64,000 nucleotides of DNA from Abelmoschus esculentus (GCA_035048815.1 JAUCBN010000016.1:8114501-8178500), one strand, 5' to 3'; positions 36,444 through 48,475 are shown, counted from the first letter of the stretch. Numbers and translations are program-made. The notes: a model not told the origin generated them from the sequence alone.

Positions 36444-37493
36444 CATAAATAGTCATGCTTCATTATGAACAACACTCAAATTCACACATAGGGATAACAA
36501 GAATCAAACTTCAATGTAACTTTATTATAACTAAAGGTATACCAATAGGAAATTCAAGTTCAGGTCACAAGCCTAACATTATCTCAATTAATCAAAACAT
36601 ATCATCCAAACTAAATGTATCATAACCTAATTTCAATATAAATTTCATGACTTTCAAAACATTCCTACATTAAGCTTTTATTTCAGAAACATCAATATGA
36701 AATATCATCAATATGTATAAGCATACAACTATTTCAAGTCTTAATAGCATAGATAATATTCATTATATGATAAACTCATCCCCCATTGCTCTCTCACTAC
36801 TACTAATGTTATAAAGATATACTTGAGCTTTCGCTTGGCGTTTACTTGGATCTTTGCTTTCCTTTGCTGCCTCCACATTAAATACTCTACATTGCAAGGT
36901 AAATGAGAAGGTAAGCATAAGCTTAGTGAGAGAATAAAAATATATTTAAAAAGGCTTTGCAATGTAGCCCATAATATACCAAAATCAATTCTAAAACAAG
37001 TCATGCTCTAAGTAAAAATAATATTCATAACCGTCAACGTCACTATTTGAAAAAGATCAACAAGTGTAAATAACCATGGCTCATAAGCCACAAAACCTTT
37101 CAAAAATATCTTTTTGAAATCACACGCATTGTAAGCAAAACCAAGTCTTACATGCTACACGTAGCAAGGCATATAAATCATTAGAGCTCGATATCAAAAC
37201 ACATGCAACTCAATTTGCACTAAAAACAGTAATTACTTTATACTTGTGTTTTTCTCATGTTGGAATATTAGTGAACTAGTTAGATTCACTTCTAAGCGTT
37301 AAGATAAAAGGAAACTCTAATGAAAACATAAATGCCAAGTAATGCCATGTATGTGACTATACCATCACCATACCACGTATGAGACCTCTATCATCTACTC
37401 ATACCACACATGATCTAAACTCATGCACACGGATGGATTAAATCTAATCATGTTTCATACCTTAGATTTCGAGATAAGCTACATGATGGAGGC
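36444..37493. other. Degenerate LTR-like sequence up to the ATH4 insertion
   Basis: At least 37430-37493 is homologous to 51685-51740 and continues at 49896 beyond ATH4, so the right part belongs to GYP-type LTR B3. The rest is AT-rich without a gene; a short minus ORF at 36741-37004 has no recognisable content. Confidence 0.5.
37489..37493. repeat. Target-site duplication of ATH4, left copy
   Basis: CTACA here against CTACG at 49891-49895: four of five bases agree directly outside the LTRs. Confidence 0.7.
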
Positions 37494-37931
37494 TATGGAG
37501 TCCTATTGATTCCACCTTTGTCAGATTGTAGTATTTAAGATATTGATCCCACAAGGATTAGCGTTACTTATACAATTTATTTTTCCTGCACAATGGAAAA
37601 CTAAAAACACAAATAATTGAGTTTGAATTATTCTAAGGAAACTAATTAAAGTAATAAAGATAAATGATCAAGAAATCAAGGATGGAAAAGTAGGGCAAGT
37701 TAGAGTGCTTCGTAGTGTGGAATCAGAATGTAATTGTCTCATTCTATAATGCAATAGGGTTGAACTGACGCCTCGGCGGGTTCGCACAAAGGGTCGTCGT
37801 AGCTTCCTAGACGGGGTTATGCCTTGTTGACAATTTAATAACTCATAGTTCGATAGAGCATCCTTATATGTCTTCTTCAATATCCCTAAGCGAAGAGAAC
37901 TGTTGAAACCCCTGTGTCTTGATGATACATC
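37494..37931 (-). repeat. ATH4 3' LTR, outer piece
   Basis: Begins TGATGGAGGCTATGGAG on the plus strand and matches the right LTR from 48501 until GATGATAC, where COP1 interrupts. The rest of this LTR is at 45358-46230. Confidence 0.88.
37927..37931. repeat. Target-site duplication of COP1, left copy (diverged)
   Basis: ACATC here and ACCCC at 45353-45357. The uninterrupted LTR copy reads ACCTC at this position (48961-48965), one substitution from each, so both probably derive from ACCTC. Confidence 0.65.
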
Positions 37932-38543
37932 TGTTAGAGTATGCCCAAAGACCAATCATATGATGATTGTAAGGATACTTTTACCAATTTAATTGAATAT
38001 AGGCATTGTCATTGTTGTTTTCAGATATATGTGTCAATTCATAACATAAATTGGGAAACAATAAGGTCCATATAATAATATATGTATTATTATTAAAATA
38101 TCTTTAGTCAAGTATTATTATGGGTATGGACAATAATAATACGCTTAAGACTAACATGTGATTAATTGATGACAATAAATTGTCATTGACATGGAGATGT
38201 CAGAATTAATACATGAATATATTAGTAGAGAATAATATATTGGATTGACCCGCTATGAGCATATATCTTGGATTATTATGTGACGGTCACGATATTGCTC
38301 AGAGTGACAACTATATGTATGATCCTTAGACTTGAGATTATTACTATCTTAATATATGTTGTTTTATGTTTTGATGCAGTTAAAGGTATCTCGTAATCAG
38401 TTACACTATAAAAACTGATATTGGACATATTACAATGTATGTAGTGAGATGTAAATGATCAAGATAGGATTTTTCCTTCCTACATAATAGGAAAATATAT
38501 CAAAGGCCACTAGAAATGCATGGTCATGCTTGAATACGTAATC
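37932..38543 (+). repeat. COP1 5' LTR, truncated or replaced in its second half
   Basis: Matches 43905-44530 closely up to CTTGAATACG, then diverges completely. Expected length from the 3' LTR is 1448 bp. Confidence 0.85.
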
Positions 38544-39952
38544 GGGAATACTTCGGTGATGCGATATGTATGAGATATATAATTTCTTTTACTATATCAG
38601 TAATATAAATTTTGATATTGCTAGTCGATTTTGGATACGATTAATATGTTAATCTGTTAATTACAGTCGCCATGTTGTTACAAGGGTTTTACGACAATCA
38701 TATGTCAATTGTTGACATAGTGATCGACGAAAGTGCGAAAGCAGATCACATCAAGGAAAAAGTAATAATTGTTATTTTGATATGAAAAAATCTAAAGGAT
38801 TTTAAAAATCTCAAAAACACAATTTTGTTGATAAATCTTATCAAATCGTGATGTTTTTCATAGAAAAATAGTCGCTATTTTTCAAAAATTTCCTATCGTG
38901 GCCGCAAGGGGTTTCGCCCCTTGACCCCTTCGTAGGCAACATAGATTGTAGGCCCATATTGGTAATATTAACGATTTCTTAATAGCATATATATGATATG
39001 TTTGCTTTGCATGTTGTTTGACATGCATGGTTATAGCCTTTGCTTTTACAATAGTTGTAAATTTTAAATACGGCCTGCGTGTCGTACCTTTCTCTATCTA
39101 TGTTGTACTTCTCTTCTCATCTTACTCTCTCGTATGTAAAACGAGTTTCTATAATTATAATATTGTTCCAAGAAGCAATCAAGATGTTTGGAGCAAAGGC
39201 GAGAAGATGCTTGAGAAGCAGTTTTAGCATAAAATTAGTGTTTTAAGGTTCTCTCATTGGCTTGGGATGGGTCACCTTAGTTCTTTATTTGGGGCTATAA
39301 CCATTGCAACTTTTTATTTTATATCTATTATGTATGTGATGCAATGTATGATATATATCTTCTAATCGCACATATTGATGAGATCAATAAGTGTCAAATT
39401 AAAAGTAATAACAATGAGATATTTAATGTTTTCCCTCAAATTAATCTAAGTTAAAATTAGTCGTCCAATATTTGCACTCATTAAGGCCTTGATCGATCTT
39501 ATGTGGGTTTTTCCAAAGCATTGACACATAAGTCCACTTGGTTAAACGCGAAGAATAAGCAAGTGATATTCATCGGTCGAAATATTGGTAATAACTTAGT
39601 TAGGTTGCTCTAATAGGATTAGAAACCTAAAGGCTAAGTATTTGGTTAAGTCATGAGATGACTGAACAAGAGTTGTTCACCAAATGGAGGAGTTACATGA
39701 GATGTAATTAGTAAAGGGTTGCTTACCTAAATAACCTTTATCCTAAAAGAAAAGTCAAAGCTAATTTGGAAAATTGGTGAATTATGGATCCTCGCTCACT
39801 AGAAAAATTTTCATTGAATTTTTCTGAAATTAAAAACGAGAGGGGTTTTTAATTTTAAACAAAATAGTGGGAGTATTTTATAAACAAAGACCTATTTATA
39901 ATATTTTAAATTACTAAATTTAATTTATATATTTCCATTGTTGTAGATTTAA
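38544..39952 (+). other. COP1 leader region, non-coding
   Basis: No match to the second half of the 3' LTR and no clear primer site. It includes a perfect 7-bp-arm hairpin at 38905-38923 (CAAGGGG/CCCCTTG with a 5-base loop) and a purine-rich AGTGGGAG near 39866. It ends in an AT-rich stretch before the gag ATG. Confidence 0.6.
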
Positions 39953-40800
39953 ATGGAAAACAACACTATATCACTGCGATCACTCCTTGAGAATGAGAAA
40001 CTCAATGGCATAAACTTCCTTGATTGGTTCCACAATTTGAGAATTGTTCTCAAACAGGAAAGAAAGGAATATGTCATTGAAGAACTTGTTCCAGATGAAC
40101 CGGAAACTAATGCTTCTAGAGCTGACAAAAACAAGTTTAAGAAACATATGGATGACATGTTATATGTCAGATGTCTTATGCTTGCTACCATGACTCCTGA
40201 TATTCAAAAACAACATGAGAACATGGTTGCATATGATATGATTCAAAACCTCAAAGAAATATATGAGGATCAAGTAGGTCAAGAGAGGTATGCTACCTCT
40301 AAAGCTCTATTTCAGTGCAAAATGGTAGAGGGATATCCTGTAGGAGCTCATGACATTAAGATGATAGGCTATATCCAAACGTTGGAAAAGCCAAGATTTC
40401 CTCTCAAAGATGAATTGGCTACTGATATTATTCTGCAATCGTTGCCGAATAGCTTCATTCAATTTGTCCTTAATTTCAACATGAATAAAATTAACTAAAC
40501 TTTACTACAGTTACTTGGCATGTTATGAGCTGCTGAGAAAAACATGTCTAAGGGTGGACCTAAGCCCATTTTGATGGTCCGCAAGGACAAAGCAAAAAGG
40601 AAAAATAGTGGCAAAGTACGAGTGTAAAGGTAAGCCTATGCCCAAAGGACATGATGCACTGAAACCCAAAGGGGGAGTTAGCAAGGAAGGAAAATGTTTC
40701 CACTGCAATAAGACCGAACAATGGAAAAGATATTGCCCCATTTATCTTGAAGAGGTCAAGAAGGCAAAAGCAAATGGTGCATCTGCTTCAGGTATTTATG
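39953..40800 (+). pseudogene. COP1 gag with degenerate zinc knuckle
   Basis: Opens MENNTISLRSLLENEKLNGI, then WFHNLRIVLKQERKEYVIEE and LYVRCLMLATMTPDIQKQHE, typical copia gag. The first frame ends at a TAA near 40496 and resumes in another frame. The zinc knuckle reads CFHCNKTEQWKRYC: the usual Gly-His pair is Glu-Gln, so the histidine ligand is lost and RNA binding would be impaired. Confidence 0.85.
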
Positions 40801-42230
40801 TTATCGATGTGAATCTGTCAACATCTTCTTCTTGGGTATTAGATACCGGTTGTGGTTCTCACATATGTACTTCTGTATAGGGACTATAAAAGAGAAGGAA
40901 TCTAGCTAAGAGAGACGTAGACCTACGAGTGGGAAATGGAGCAAGAGTTGTTGCATTAGCTATAGGAACATACGTTTTATGTTTACCTAGTGGACTTGAT
41001 TTACATTTAGAAGATTGTTATTTTGTGCCTAGTTTGACTAAAAACATTATTTCTATTTCTTATTTGGACAAGATTGGATTTGAAATTATTATTAAGAATA
41101 ATTGTTGTTCTTTTTATCTCGATAATGATTTTTATAGTTCAGTATAATTGGTTAATAGTTTATATATTTTAAATCTAAAAAATACCATTTATAACATAAA
41201 TACCAAAAGATCAAAAACAAATGAATCAAATCAAACTTATCTCTGGCATTATCGTTTAGGCCATATAAGTGAGAAACGCATATCAAGACTCCATAAAGAT
41301 GGATTCTTAGATTCATTTGTTTTCGAACAATTGCATGTATGTGAATCTTGCTTATTAGGAAAAATGACTAAGGCTCCTTTTAATGGTAAAAGTGAGCGAG
41401 CAAGTGATTTATTGGGAATAATACATAGTGATGTATGTGGACCAATGAACACACAAGCTAGAGGTGGATTTCAGTACTTCATCACTTTCACTGATGACTT
41501 CAGTCGATATGGTTACATTTACCTTATGCACCATGAATCTGAGGCTATCGAAAAGTTTAAAGAATTCAAGAATGAAGTACAAAATCAACTAGGCAAGAGT
41601 ATTAAAGCACTTTGATCAGATCGAGGTGAAGAATACTTAAGCATAGAATTTGGTGAGCTCCTTAAAGAATGTGGGATTGTCTCACAACTTACTCCACCAG
41701 GTACATCACAGTGGAATGGAGTTTCTAAGAGGAGAAATTTAACTTTGTTAGACATGGTTAGATCAATGATGAGTTATAGTGATCTTCCGACTTCTTTCTA
41801 GGGGCATGCACTAGAAACAGCTGCTTTCACTTTAAATCGTGTTCCGTCTAAATATGTTCAAAAGAGATCATATGAGATATGGACTGGAAAAAGTCATAGT
41901 ATGTCTTTTATGAAGATTTGGGGTTGCGAAGCATATGTCAAACATCAGATGTCTACAAAGCTCAAACCTAAATCTCATAAGTGTAATTTTGTTGGATATC
42001 CCAAAGAAACTAAGGGATATTATTTCTTTAACCCTAAAGAGAACAAAGTGTTTGTTGCTCGAATAGGAGTTTTTCTCGAAAGAGAATTTCTCAATAAGAA
42101 AGGAAATGGTAGAGACATTGAACTTGGAGAAGTTCAAGAACAACAATTCACTGAACCTGAGATTGAACATGTTCCACAAATTGTTGAGGAACAGTCAACA
42201 GATTTAGAAACACAACCACTGCGCAGGTCC
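40801..42230 (+). pseudogene. COP1 protease and integrase (broken)
   Basis: Protease: SSSWVLDTGCGSHICTS with the DTG active site, then a stop near 40880. Next is the pre-integrase zinc finger LWHYRLGHISEKRI, then CESCLLGKM. The integrase core has IHSDVCGPMNTQARGG and SDRGEEY, after a TGA at about 41614. Next is QWNGVSKRRN, where the position that is normally the third catalytic Glu reads Lys (AAG). A TAG replaces a codon near 41801. Then WGCEAYVKHQ and FVGYPKETKGYYFFNP. Integration activity would be lost. Confidence 0.87.
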
Positions 42231-43890
42231 ACAAGAGAACTCCATGCATCTGAGAGATATGGATTTCTCATTACCATGTATGGAGATATTCTCATTATGG
42301 ATAAGGATGAGCCAAGAACTTTTCAAGAGACAGTATCGAGCCTAGAATCTAAGAAATGGCTTGAGGCCATGAAATCTGAGATGGAATCCATGTTAGTCAA
42401 CCAAGTATGGACTTTGGTTGAATCACCTGAAGGGGTAAAACCTATAGGGTGTAAATGGGTTTTCAAGAAGAAAACCTACATGGATGGAAACGTACAAACA
42501 TACAAGGGGCGACTAGTCACTAAAGGTTTTCGACAAGTTCATGGTATTGACTATGACGAAACTTTCTCCCCTATAGCTATGTTTAAATCTATCCGGATCT
42601 TGCTTGTTGTAGCTGCATTCCATGATTATGAAATTTGGCAAATGGAAGTCAAAACCGCTTTCCTTAATGGAAAACTTGAGGAGGATGTGTATATGACATA
42701 ACCAAAAGGTTTTGTCGCTCCAGGAAATGCTGGAAAGGTTTGTAAGCTACAAAGGTCCATTTATGGACTAAAGCAAACTTCTCGAAGTTGGAGTCTTCGT
42801 TTCAATGATGCGATCAAAGAGTTTGGTTTTATCAAGAACGAAGATGAGCCTTGTGTTTACAGGAAGAATAGTGTGAGCATTGTTTCTTTCCTAATCTTTT
42901 ATGTAGATGACATACTTTTTATAGGAAACGACATACCTACCTTACAGTCAGTTAAGACTTGGTTAAGTAGTTGTTTCTCTATGAAAGATTTAGGTGAGGC
43001 AACATATATCTTAGGGGTTAAGATCTATAGAGATAGATCTAGAAGACTTCTAGGTCTGAGTCAAAGTACATATATTGACAAAGTTCTAAAGAGATTCAAT
43101 ATGGAAGAATCGAAGAAAGGATTCTTACCTATGAGACATGGTATATCTCTTTCGAAGGAAATGTGTCCTTCAACTCCACAAGAAAGAGAACGAATGAGTA
43201 AGATTCTATATGCTTTGACTATTGGTTCTATCATGTATGCCATGATATGTACTCGACCAGATGTACCGTATACTTTAAGCATGACAAGTCGATATCAGAT
43301 AAACCCTGGTGAAAGACACTGGGTAACAGTAAAAAACATCCTTAAGTACTTAAAAAGAACTAAGGATACATTTCTTGTCTATGGAGGCAAAGAAGAACTA
43401 AGTATAAAAGGTTATACTGATGCTAGTTTCCAAGCAGACAAGGATGACTCAAGATCACAATCTGGTTTTTGTGTTTTTCCTTAACAGAGGTGTTGTAAGC
43501 TGGAAAAGTTTTAATCAAGACACAGTAGCTGATTCTACGACAAAGACTGAATCTATTGCAGCCAGTAAAGCAGCAAAGGAAGCTGTTTGGATCAAAAAGT
43601 TCATATCCGAACTAGAGGTTGTTCCAAGCATATCAGATGCTATAGAACTCTGTTGTGACAACAATGGAGCTATTGCACAAGCAAAGGAACCCAGATCTCA
43701 TCAAAGATCCGAACATATTCTTAGACGCTTCCATCTCATTTGAGAGATCATAGATCGAGGAGATGTGGAGATATGTAAAGTACACACGGATGATAACATT
43801 GTTAATACCTTGACGAAGCATCTGACGCAACAGAAGCATGATCGTCACAATGAGTCACTTGGTATTAGATATGTGAGTGATTGGTCTTAG
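42231..43890 (+). pseudogene. COP1 reverse transcriptase and RNase H (broken)
   Basis: RT: WTLVESPEGVKPIGCKWVFK, GFRQVHGIDYDETFSPIA, WQMEVKTAFLNGKLEEDVYM followed by TAA at 42699-42701, KLQRSIYGLKQ and the active-site FYVDDILFIGND (intact). Then MKDLGEATYILGVKI, ICTRPDVPY and the RNase H part with GYTDASFQAD. A stop and frameshift occur near 43484, and then WKSFNQDTVADSTTKTE and TLTKHL-type ends follow. The last stop is TAG at 43888-43890. The copia lineage is not assigned. Confidence 0.88.
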
Positions 43891-43895
43891 TGCTA

Positions 43896-43904
43896 GTGGG
43901 AGAT
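43896..43904 (+). promoter_or_regulatory. COP1 polypurine tract
   Basis: AGTGGGAGAT directly before the 3' LTR, just after the pol stop. Confidence 0.8.
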
Positions 43905-45352
43905 TGTTAGAGTATGCCCAAAGACCAATCATATGATGATTGTACGGATACTTTTACCAATTTTATTGAATAAAGGTATTGCCATTGTTGTTTCCAGATA
44001 TATGTGTCAATGCATAACATAAACTGAGAAACAATAAGGTCCATATAATAATATATGTATTATTATTAAAATATCCTTAGTCAAGTATTATCATGGGTAT
44101 GGACAATAATAATACGCTTAAGACTAACATGTGATTAATTGATGACAATGAGTTATCATTGACATAGAGATGTCAGAATTAATAAATGAATATATTAGTA
44201 GAGAATAATATATTGGATTGACCCGCTATGAGCATATATCTTAGATTATTATGTAACGGTCACGATATTACTCTTAGTGACAACTATATGTATGATCCTT
44301 AGACTTGAGATTATTACTATCTCAATATATGTTGTTTTATGTTTTGATGCAGTTAAACGTGTCTCATAATTAGTTACACTATAAAAACTGACATTGGACA
44401 TATTATAATGTATGTAGTGAGATGTGAATGATCAAGATAGGATTTGTCCTTCCTACATAATAGGAAAATATATCAAAGTCCACTTGATTGAGTGAGACTA
44501 GAAATGCATGGCCATGCTTGAATACGTTGATATGAGATATCACAAATTATTCATTAAAAATAGTTCACTCTAGATATCAAGAAATATTAGAATAGGCTAT
44601 ACAAGTGTGACTATTCCAAGACTTGTGCCTATTAAAGATATAAAAGGACAAAAGGATATAATACATTAAAAGAGTTGGTCACGGACATGATACATCGAAT
44701 CATGATCTCTTGTAACTTAGATGACAATGATATATTGCTAGATGTCATTGATTGTTTGTAATATTAGAATTGTTCTAATATTATAACTAACGTTACAATG
44801 AGCCTACAGGGTCACACCCAATGATTGAAAATGAGCAAAAATATATTTGTATAAGTAGATTATATTTAATCCCGAATTTTAAATATAAAGGATATAATTA
44901 AAGTAATTATATCCCTTTTCAAATTGGAATTAAATATAGATTCCGAAATTTAAGAAAATAATAATATTAATTATTTCCTAAACAAACTCAGAATCAAACT
45001 CTTATACCTAGGGTTACACCTATATAAAGGATCTTTTGGTCTAGCAACCAACAATAGAGAATTCTAAATTCCCAAACCCTAGAATCACGAAAAATAATTT
45101 TTCGAGGTTTTGCTTTATCAATCGGGTGAACTGAGTAGAGGCCGAGATGATATTCGTGAAGGCTAAAGATTCGAATTGTCGAACAATCGTGACTACCGCA
45201 AATCCAATTGCTATTTTTGTTGTTTATCAAGGAACCCAATATAAGTTATTATAACTCTTCCTCTTGATTCCGGATTAAACGTACATGGATCACTAGAAAG
45301 ACCGTCGTAATTTTGTTTCGCTGCGCCATGGGGTGTGCCGGCGGTCCCAGCA
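43905..45352 (+). repeat. COP1 3' LTR
   Basis: 1448 bp, from TGTTAGAGTATGCCC to GGTCCCAGCA. A TATATAAAGG element lies near 45021 with downstream sequence typical of a transcribed copia leader. The second half (44531-45352) has no counterpart in the 5' LTR. Confidence 0.87.
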
Positions 45353-45357
45353 ACCCC

Positions 45358-46230
45358 CCGGAGTTAATCAAGGGTAGATACCAACCTCACATGTGTCTTG
45401 TTAGTCGCTAAAATCCTGGATAACCGGATTAGTCAATGCCCTTGAGCAAAGACCATATTCTCTCGTTTCATGAGCCTAACTCTCCCAATATTAGACAACT
45501 GGATATTTCTTTACATACTTATTATCTCGAGCTCATATGCAAAGAAAGTGAATGCCAAGAGAGAATAAACTATGAATTCTGGAATTGTATTAATAAGAAC
45601 TAAACTAATTATAAGCTTTCTTCCACAACTACTCTACAAACTAACCTTAACCCTAGGGGGTGATGGAGGAGTTTAGGGTTTCGTATGAAGACTTGATTTT
45701 GAGATATGACCTCCTCTTTACATAGGCTATGGTTTATATAGGCTTGGCCTAGGGTAGACCTTTTCAAAGTAGGAATACAACTTGGAGTAAAACACAAGTT
45801 AAGTACATAAATAAAAGATCTTTATTTTATTCCCTAGTTTATTCCTATAAGGATTCTTTTCCCGCGTGGACTTTGATCTTGACTTTTCGTATGTTTCTCA
45901 GCTCTGATTTCTGTGCCACTTGTCTTAAAATTTTCACCTTATTTTTGTCTTCAAATCGCCTTGTGGGTGCTCATTTGCAATTCAGCTTTGGTTTCCAGCA
46001 TCCATCATGCTATCTTACGTTACCTGTGTGGTAGTTTCCTATCTAAGAGAAAAAACCATTAACCGCACCTATTTTCTGCCAAATAATAGATAAATTCATG
46101 AATTGTATGTTGAAATGTTGAAAAATGGAAAATAAGTATAATTATCCATTATTGTCATTAAATATATCCATTATTAGCAATAATCGAGTGGGAAAATGGT
46201 ATAAAAATGAGGAATTTTGAGTACTCATCA
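45358..46230 (-). repeat. ATH4 3' LTR, inner piece
   Basis: Resumes the LTR after COP1 with CCGGAGTTAATCAAGG and ends GAGTACTCATCA. The TATA box (complement of TTATATA, 45734-45740) is kept. Relative to the partner LTR it lacks the block of GC-rich motifs: near 45958 ATCGCC runs straight into a GTGGGTGCTCAT-like end. Confidence 0.88.
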
Positions 46231-47556
46231 TACCCCCAAACTCAAACTTTTGATTGTCCTCAAGCAATACAAATGATAATTTTTAAGTAGGGAATTTTAA
46301 AGTAATATACCGTCCTGTCTTCTGCGGTAGAATTCCTTTCTTGAATCAGCCTCTTTCTGGTTCTAGGAATTCCTCAGAAGTGGACTATGGGTCTTAGTGA
46401 GTCTGTGCATAGCTATGTCAAAGGTGATTTTCTGAGTACTAATCTCTTTTCTAGCTCAAAACTTCCGACTTAGATTTTTCTTCAATTCTTTTTCTTTTTC
46501 CCTAATATGTATATAAATATATATTACTATATACTTATATTACTTGAGCCGGTTTCGGGCACCTCAAGTTTTTAACTACTCTTACTAGAGCCAGTTTCGG
46601 GCACCTCTAGTAAGTGGGAAAAAGACTAAGTCCTAGAGCTAGTGATGGACACCATTATGGACTTTTACTAGAGCCGGTGATAGACACCTCTAGTTGAAAT
46701 CTAAACCTAAGTCCTTATTGATTTTCAAAGAAAAGAACTTTTAAAATCAACTAAGACTAGTAGTGTTTATGTATTTTCAGGCTCATAGTCTAATTCTAAG
46801 TACTAATCCTCAAAGACCTTTCTGATTTCAAGTTTGATGAATGGTGCATACTGCCGCGGCAGCTGGAGAATATATTGTTGCCGATGCAGTTTCAATAAAA
46901 GTCAGTAGACTTCAAAAAAAATTGCATCAGATTTAAATTGTTATAAAGAAAAAATTTTAAGGTAACATTAGGATAATTCAAATATTTCCATAAATGGAGG
47001 ATATTTACACATTACACAGAGGATCAATACTCCCTCAAACTCGAGGGATGCATTATCCTCAATACACTTATCTGAATTAAGACAACTATAAAAGACAAGA
47101 TAAAAATTAGGAGTCAAGGAAAGGATAAACCAATATATGTTACGTCTAGCCTTTTTTGTATCTTAAGGGTCATCAATTTGTGTGGAACTTGTTTAGAAAG
47201 AAACTAAAAACTACAGTTGGAATACAATAATGAAGAAGTATGAAATAAAACGGGGAAGATGAAGTTCTAGGGATGCAAACCCTCCGTCACATACGTTTGG
47301 GTGACCACCCGCCTTGGCCGTTTCTTAGGTGGAACGGTGAGCTTGATTTCAGGTCCATTTTATGTGCTTCATGACTTATCTTTCTTGGGTTTCCTTCTTA
47401 GATAACTGTAAAGAATATTACTAAAAACTATGGGAATAATAAAATTACTCTAAAAACTAAATTGCAAGAATTTTAAAATCTAATTCCTAAACTGAAAACT
47501 AAAAACAAATTCTTCAAGCACAAAACTAAATAGGGACAGAGAGATAAAAGTTTAGG
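46231..47556 (-). other. ATH4 3' untranslated region with hairpin array
   Basis: In plus coordinates: purine tract 2 (46231-46270), hairpins at 46542-46569, 46584-46611, 46632-46660 (imperfect) and 46667-46694, then purine motif 1 at 47030-47063. An acceptor-like TTCTTTACAG on the minus strand lies near 47410. No ORF of note. Confidence 0.75.
46542..46694 (-). repeat. ATH4 hairpin array
   Basis: Unit 1 has arms ACTTGAG/CTCAAGT; units 2 and 4 have ACTAGAG/CTCTAGT, a compensated base-pair change. Interiors share the GGTGCC-type and CGG-type words. The third unit is imperfect. Homologous arrays occur in ATH2, ATH3 and ATH6. Confidence 0.82.
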
Positions 47557-48112
47557 TTACTGTAAGAGTATAATATGATACACCCCGGCAGCAACCATCT
47601 TCCCCTTTTTGAAAAGAAGAGAAGTTGATATCCCGGTTGTTGTCTCCTCATCAGGTGGTTTCTTTCGGATGTATTTTTGTTCAAGGGGAGTCATGCCTCG
47701 GCAGCGGTTGCTTCGGCAGGTCTTGTTCAGGCAGTTTGGTTCGGCTTCAAAAATAAATTCAGTATTAACTTTATTTTTCTTGCATTCGTCAGGTTCGTCT
47801 AGATGCCTAAGAGTGTTGAAAACATTGATCTTTACTTGTTGATCATTGACCCTTGTGATCAATTTACCTTTTTCACAGTCGATCAATGTTCTTCCTGTGG
47901 CTAGGAATGGTCTTCCTAATATTATTAGAGCGTGCTCATCTACTTCACAATCAAGAATTAAGAAGTCAGTAGGAAAAATAAATTTATCCACCCTTACCAG
48001 AATATCTTCAATTTTTCCTTCTGGTTGTACGTAAGAGCGGTCTTCTAGTTGTAGTATAACTGTTGTTGGCTTTGCTTGACCAATGCCTAAATTTTGAAAT
48101 GTAGATCTTTAA
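47557..48112 (-). pseudogene. ATH4 protease C-half and short tail
   Basis: Reads DRSYVQPEGKIEDILVRVDK, ILGRPFLATGRTLIDCEKGK and VNDQQVKINVFNTLRHLDEP, then a tail with MTPLEQKYIRKKPPDEET and LLFKKGKMVAAGVYH before the stop at 47557. The N-half with the catalytic Asp is missing; the reading meets stops near 48105. The same tail, joined differently, is present in ATH6. It is part of an internally deleted gag-pol and has no autonomous role. Confidence 0.78.
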
Positions 48113-48460
48113 TCTTCTCATTGCATTGAAATCTTTATTTGCGGTGTGGCTGCGGCAACATCTGCTGTGGCAGCATCGTCGGCAGTGTTTGTTGGTTCCT
48201 TCGCCTTAGATGTTTCATCAATAGCTTCTTTTGAGGCTACTGTCTCAGGGGTCTTACCTACTATCTGAGCAGGTATCTTAGGATCCTTTAGTTTTAATCT
48301 ACTCCTGGTGGATATCGCCTTGCATTATTCATGAGGACCGGTTCTAGCAACTTTAGTATCGCTTAGGGAGATCTCCTTCTTGAAATTCTTTCCTAAAAAA
48401 ATAACTCAAACACATAATTAAACTAAATTCCTAAGATAGTCGTACAAGAAAAATAAAAAG
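48113..48460 (-). pseudogene. ATH4 gag C-terminal relic
   Basis: On the minus strand a DTKVARTGPHE-CKAISTRSRL reading matches the gag end of ATH3 (NEVAKVMGHEQCKTITIRSG). It is joined directly to leader sequence, so most of gag has been lost. Stops interrupt it. Confidence 0.6.
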
Positions 48461-48475
48461 GAAACTTGAAATCGT

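Larger units (their letters stand above)
37932..45352 (+). mobile_element. COP1: Ty1/copia retrotransposon inside the ATH4 LTR
   Basis: The element starts TGTTAGAGTATGCCC at 37932; the same sequence starts the 3' LTR at 43905 after a purine tract. The order gag-PR-INT-RT-RH is the copia order. The 5' LTR matches the 3' LTR only over its first 0.6 kb and no tRNA-iMet primer site is visible, so the left part is rearranged. It inserted in ATH4, so it is younger than that element. Confidence 0.9.

Noticed and set aside
36741..37004. Minus-strand ORF of 87 residues
   Set aside because: Lies in LTR-like DNA, shows no family motif and could not be supported as a gene.
38905..38923. Short GC hairpin as a transcription terminator
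   Set aside because: Perfect stem, but bacterial-type terminators do not apply in this plant nuclear context; kept only as a structural note in the COP1 leader.
39018..39227. Plus-strand ORF of 69 residues upstream of COP1 gag
   Set aside because: Sits in the leader, separate from gag and without a recognisable domain; probably non-coding.
42873..43484. COP1 RT as possibly functional because YVDD is intact
   Set aside because: Upstream stops at about 41614, 41801 and 42699 and the frameshift near 43484 prevent a continuous polyprotein.
46542..46694. Hairpin array as a CRISPR or tRNA-like cluster
   Set aside because: Units are self-complementary, differ from each other, have no regular unique spacers and lie in the untranslated region of a retroelement.
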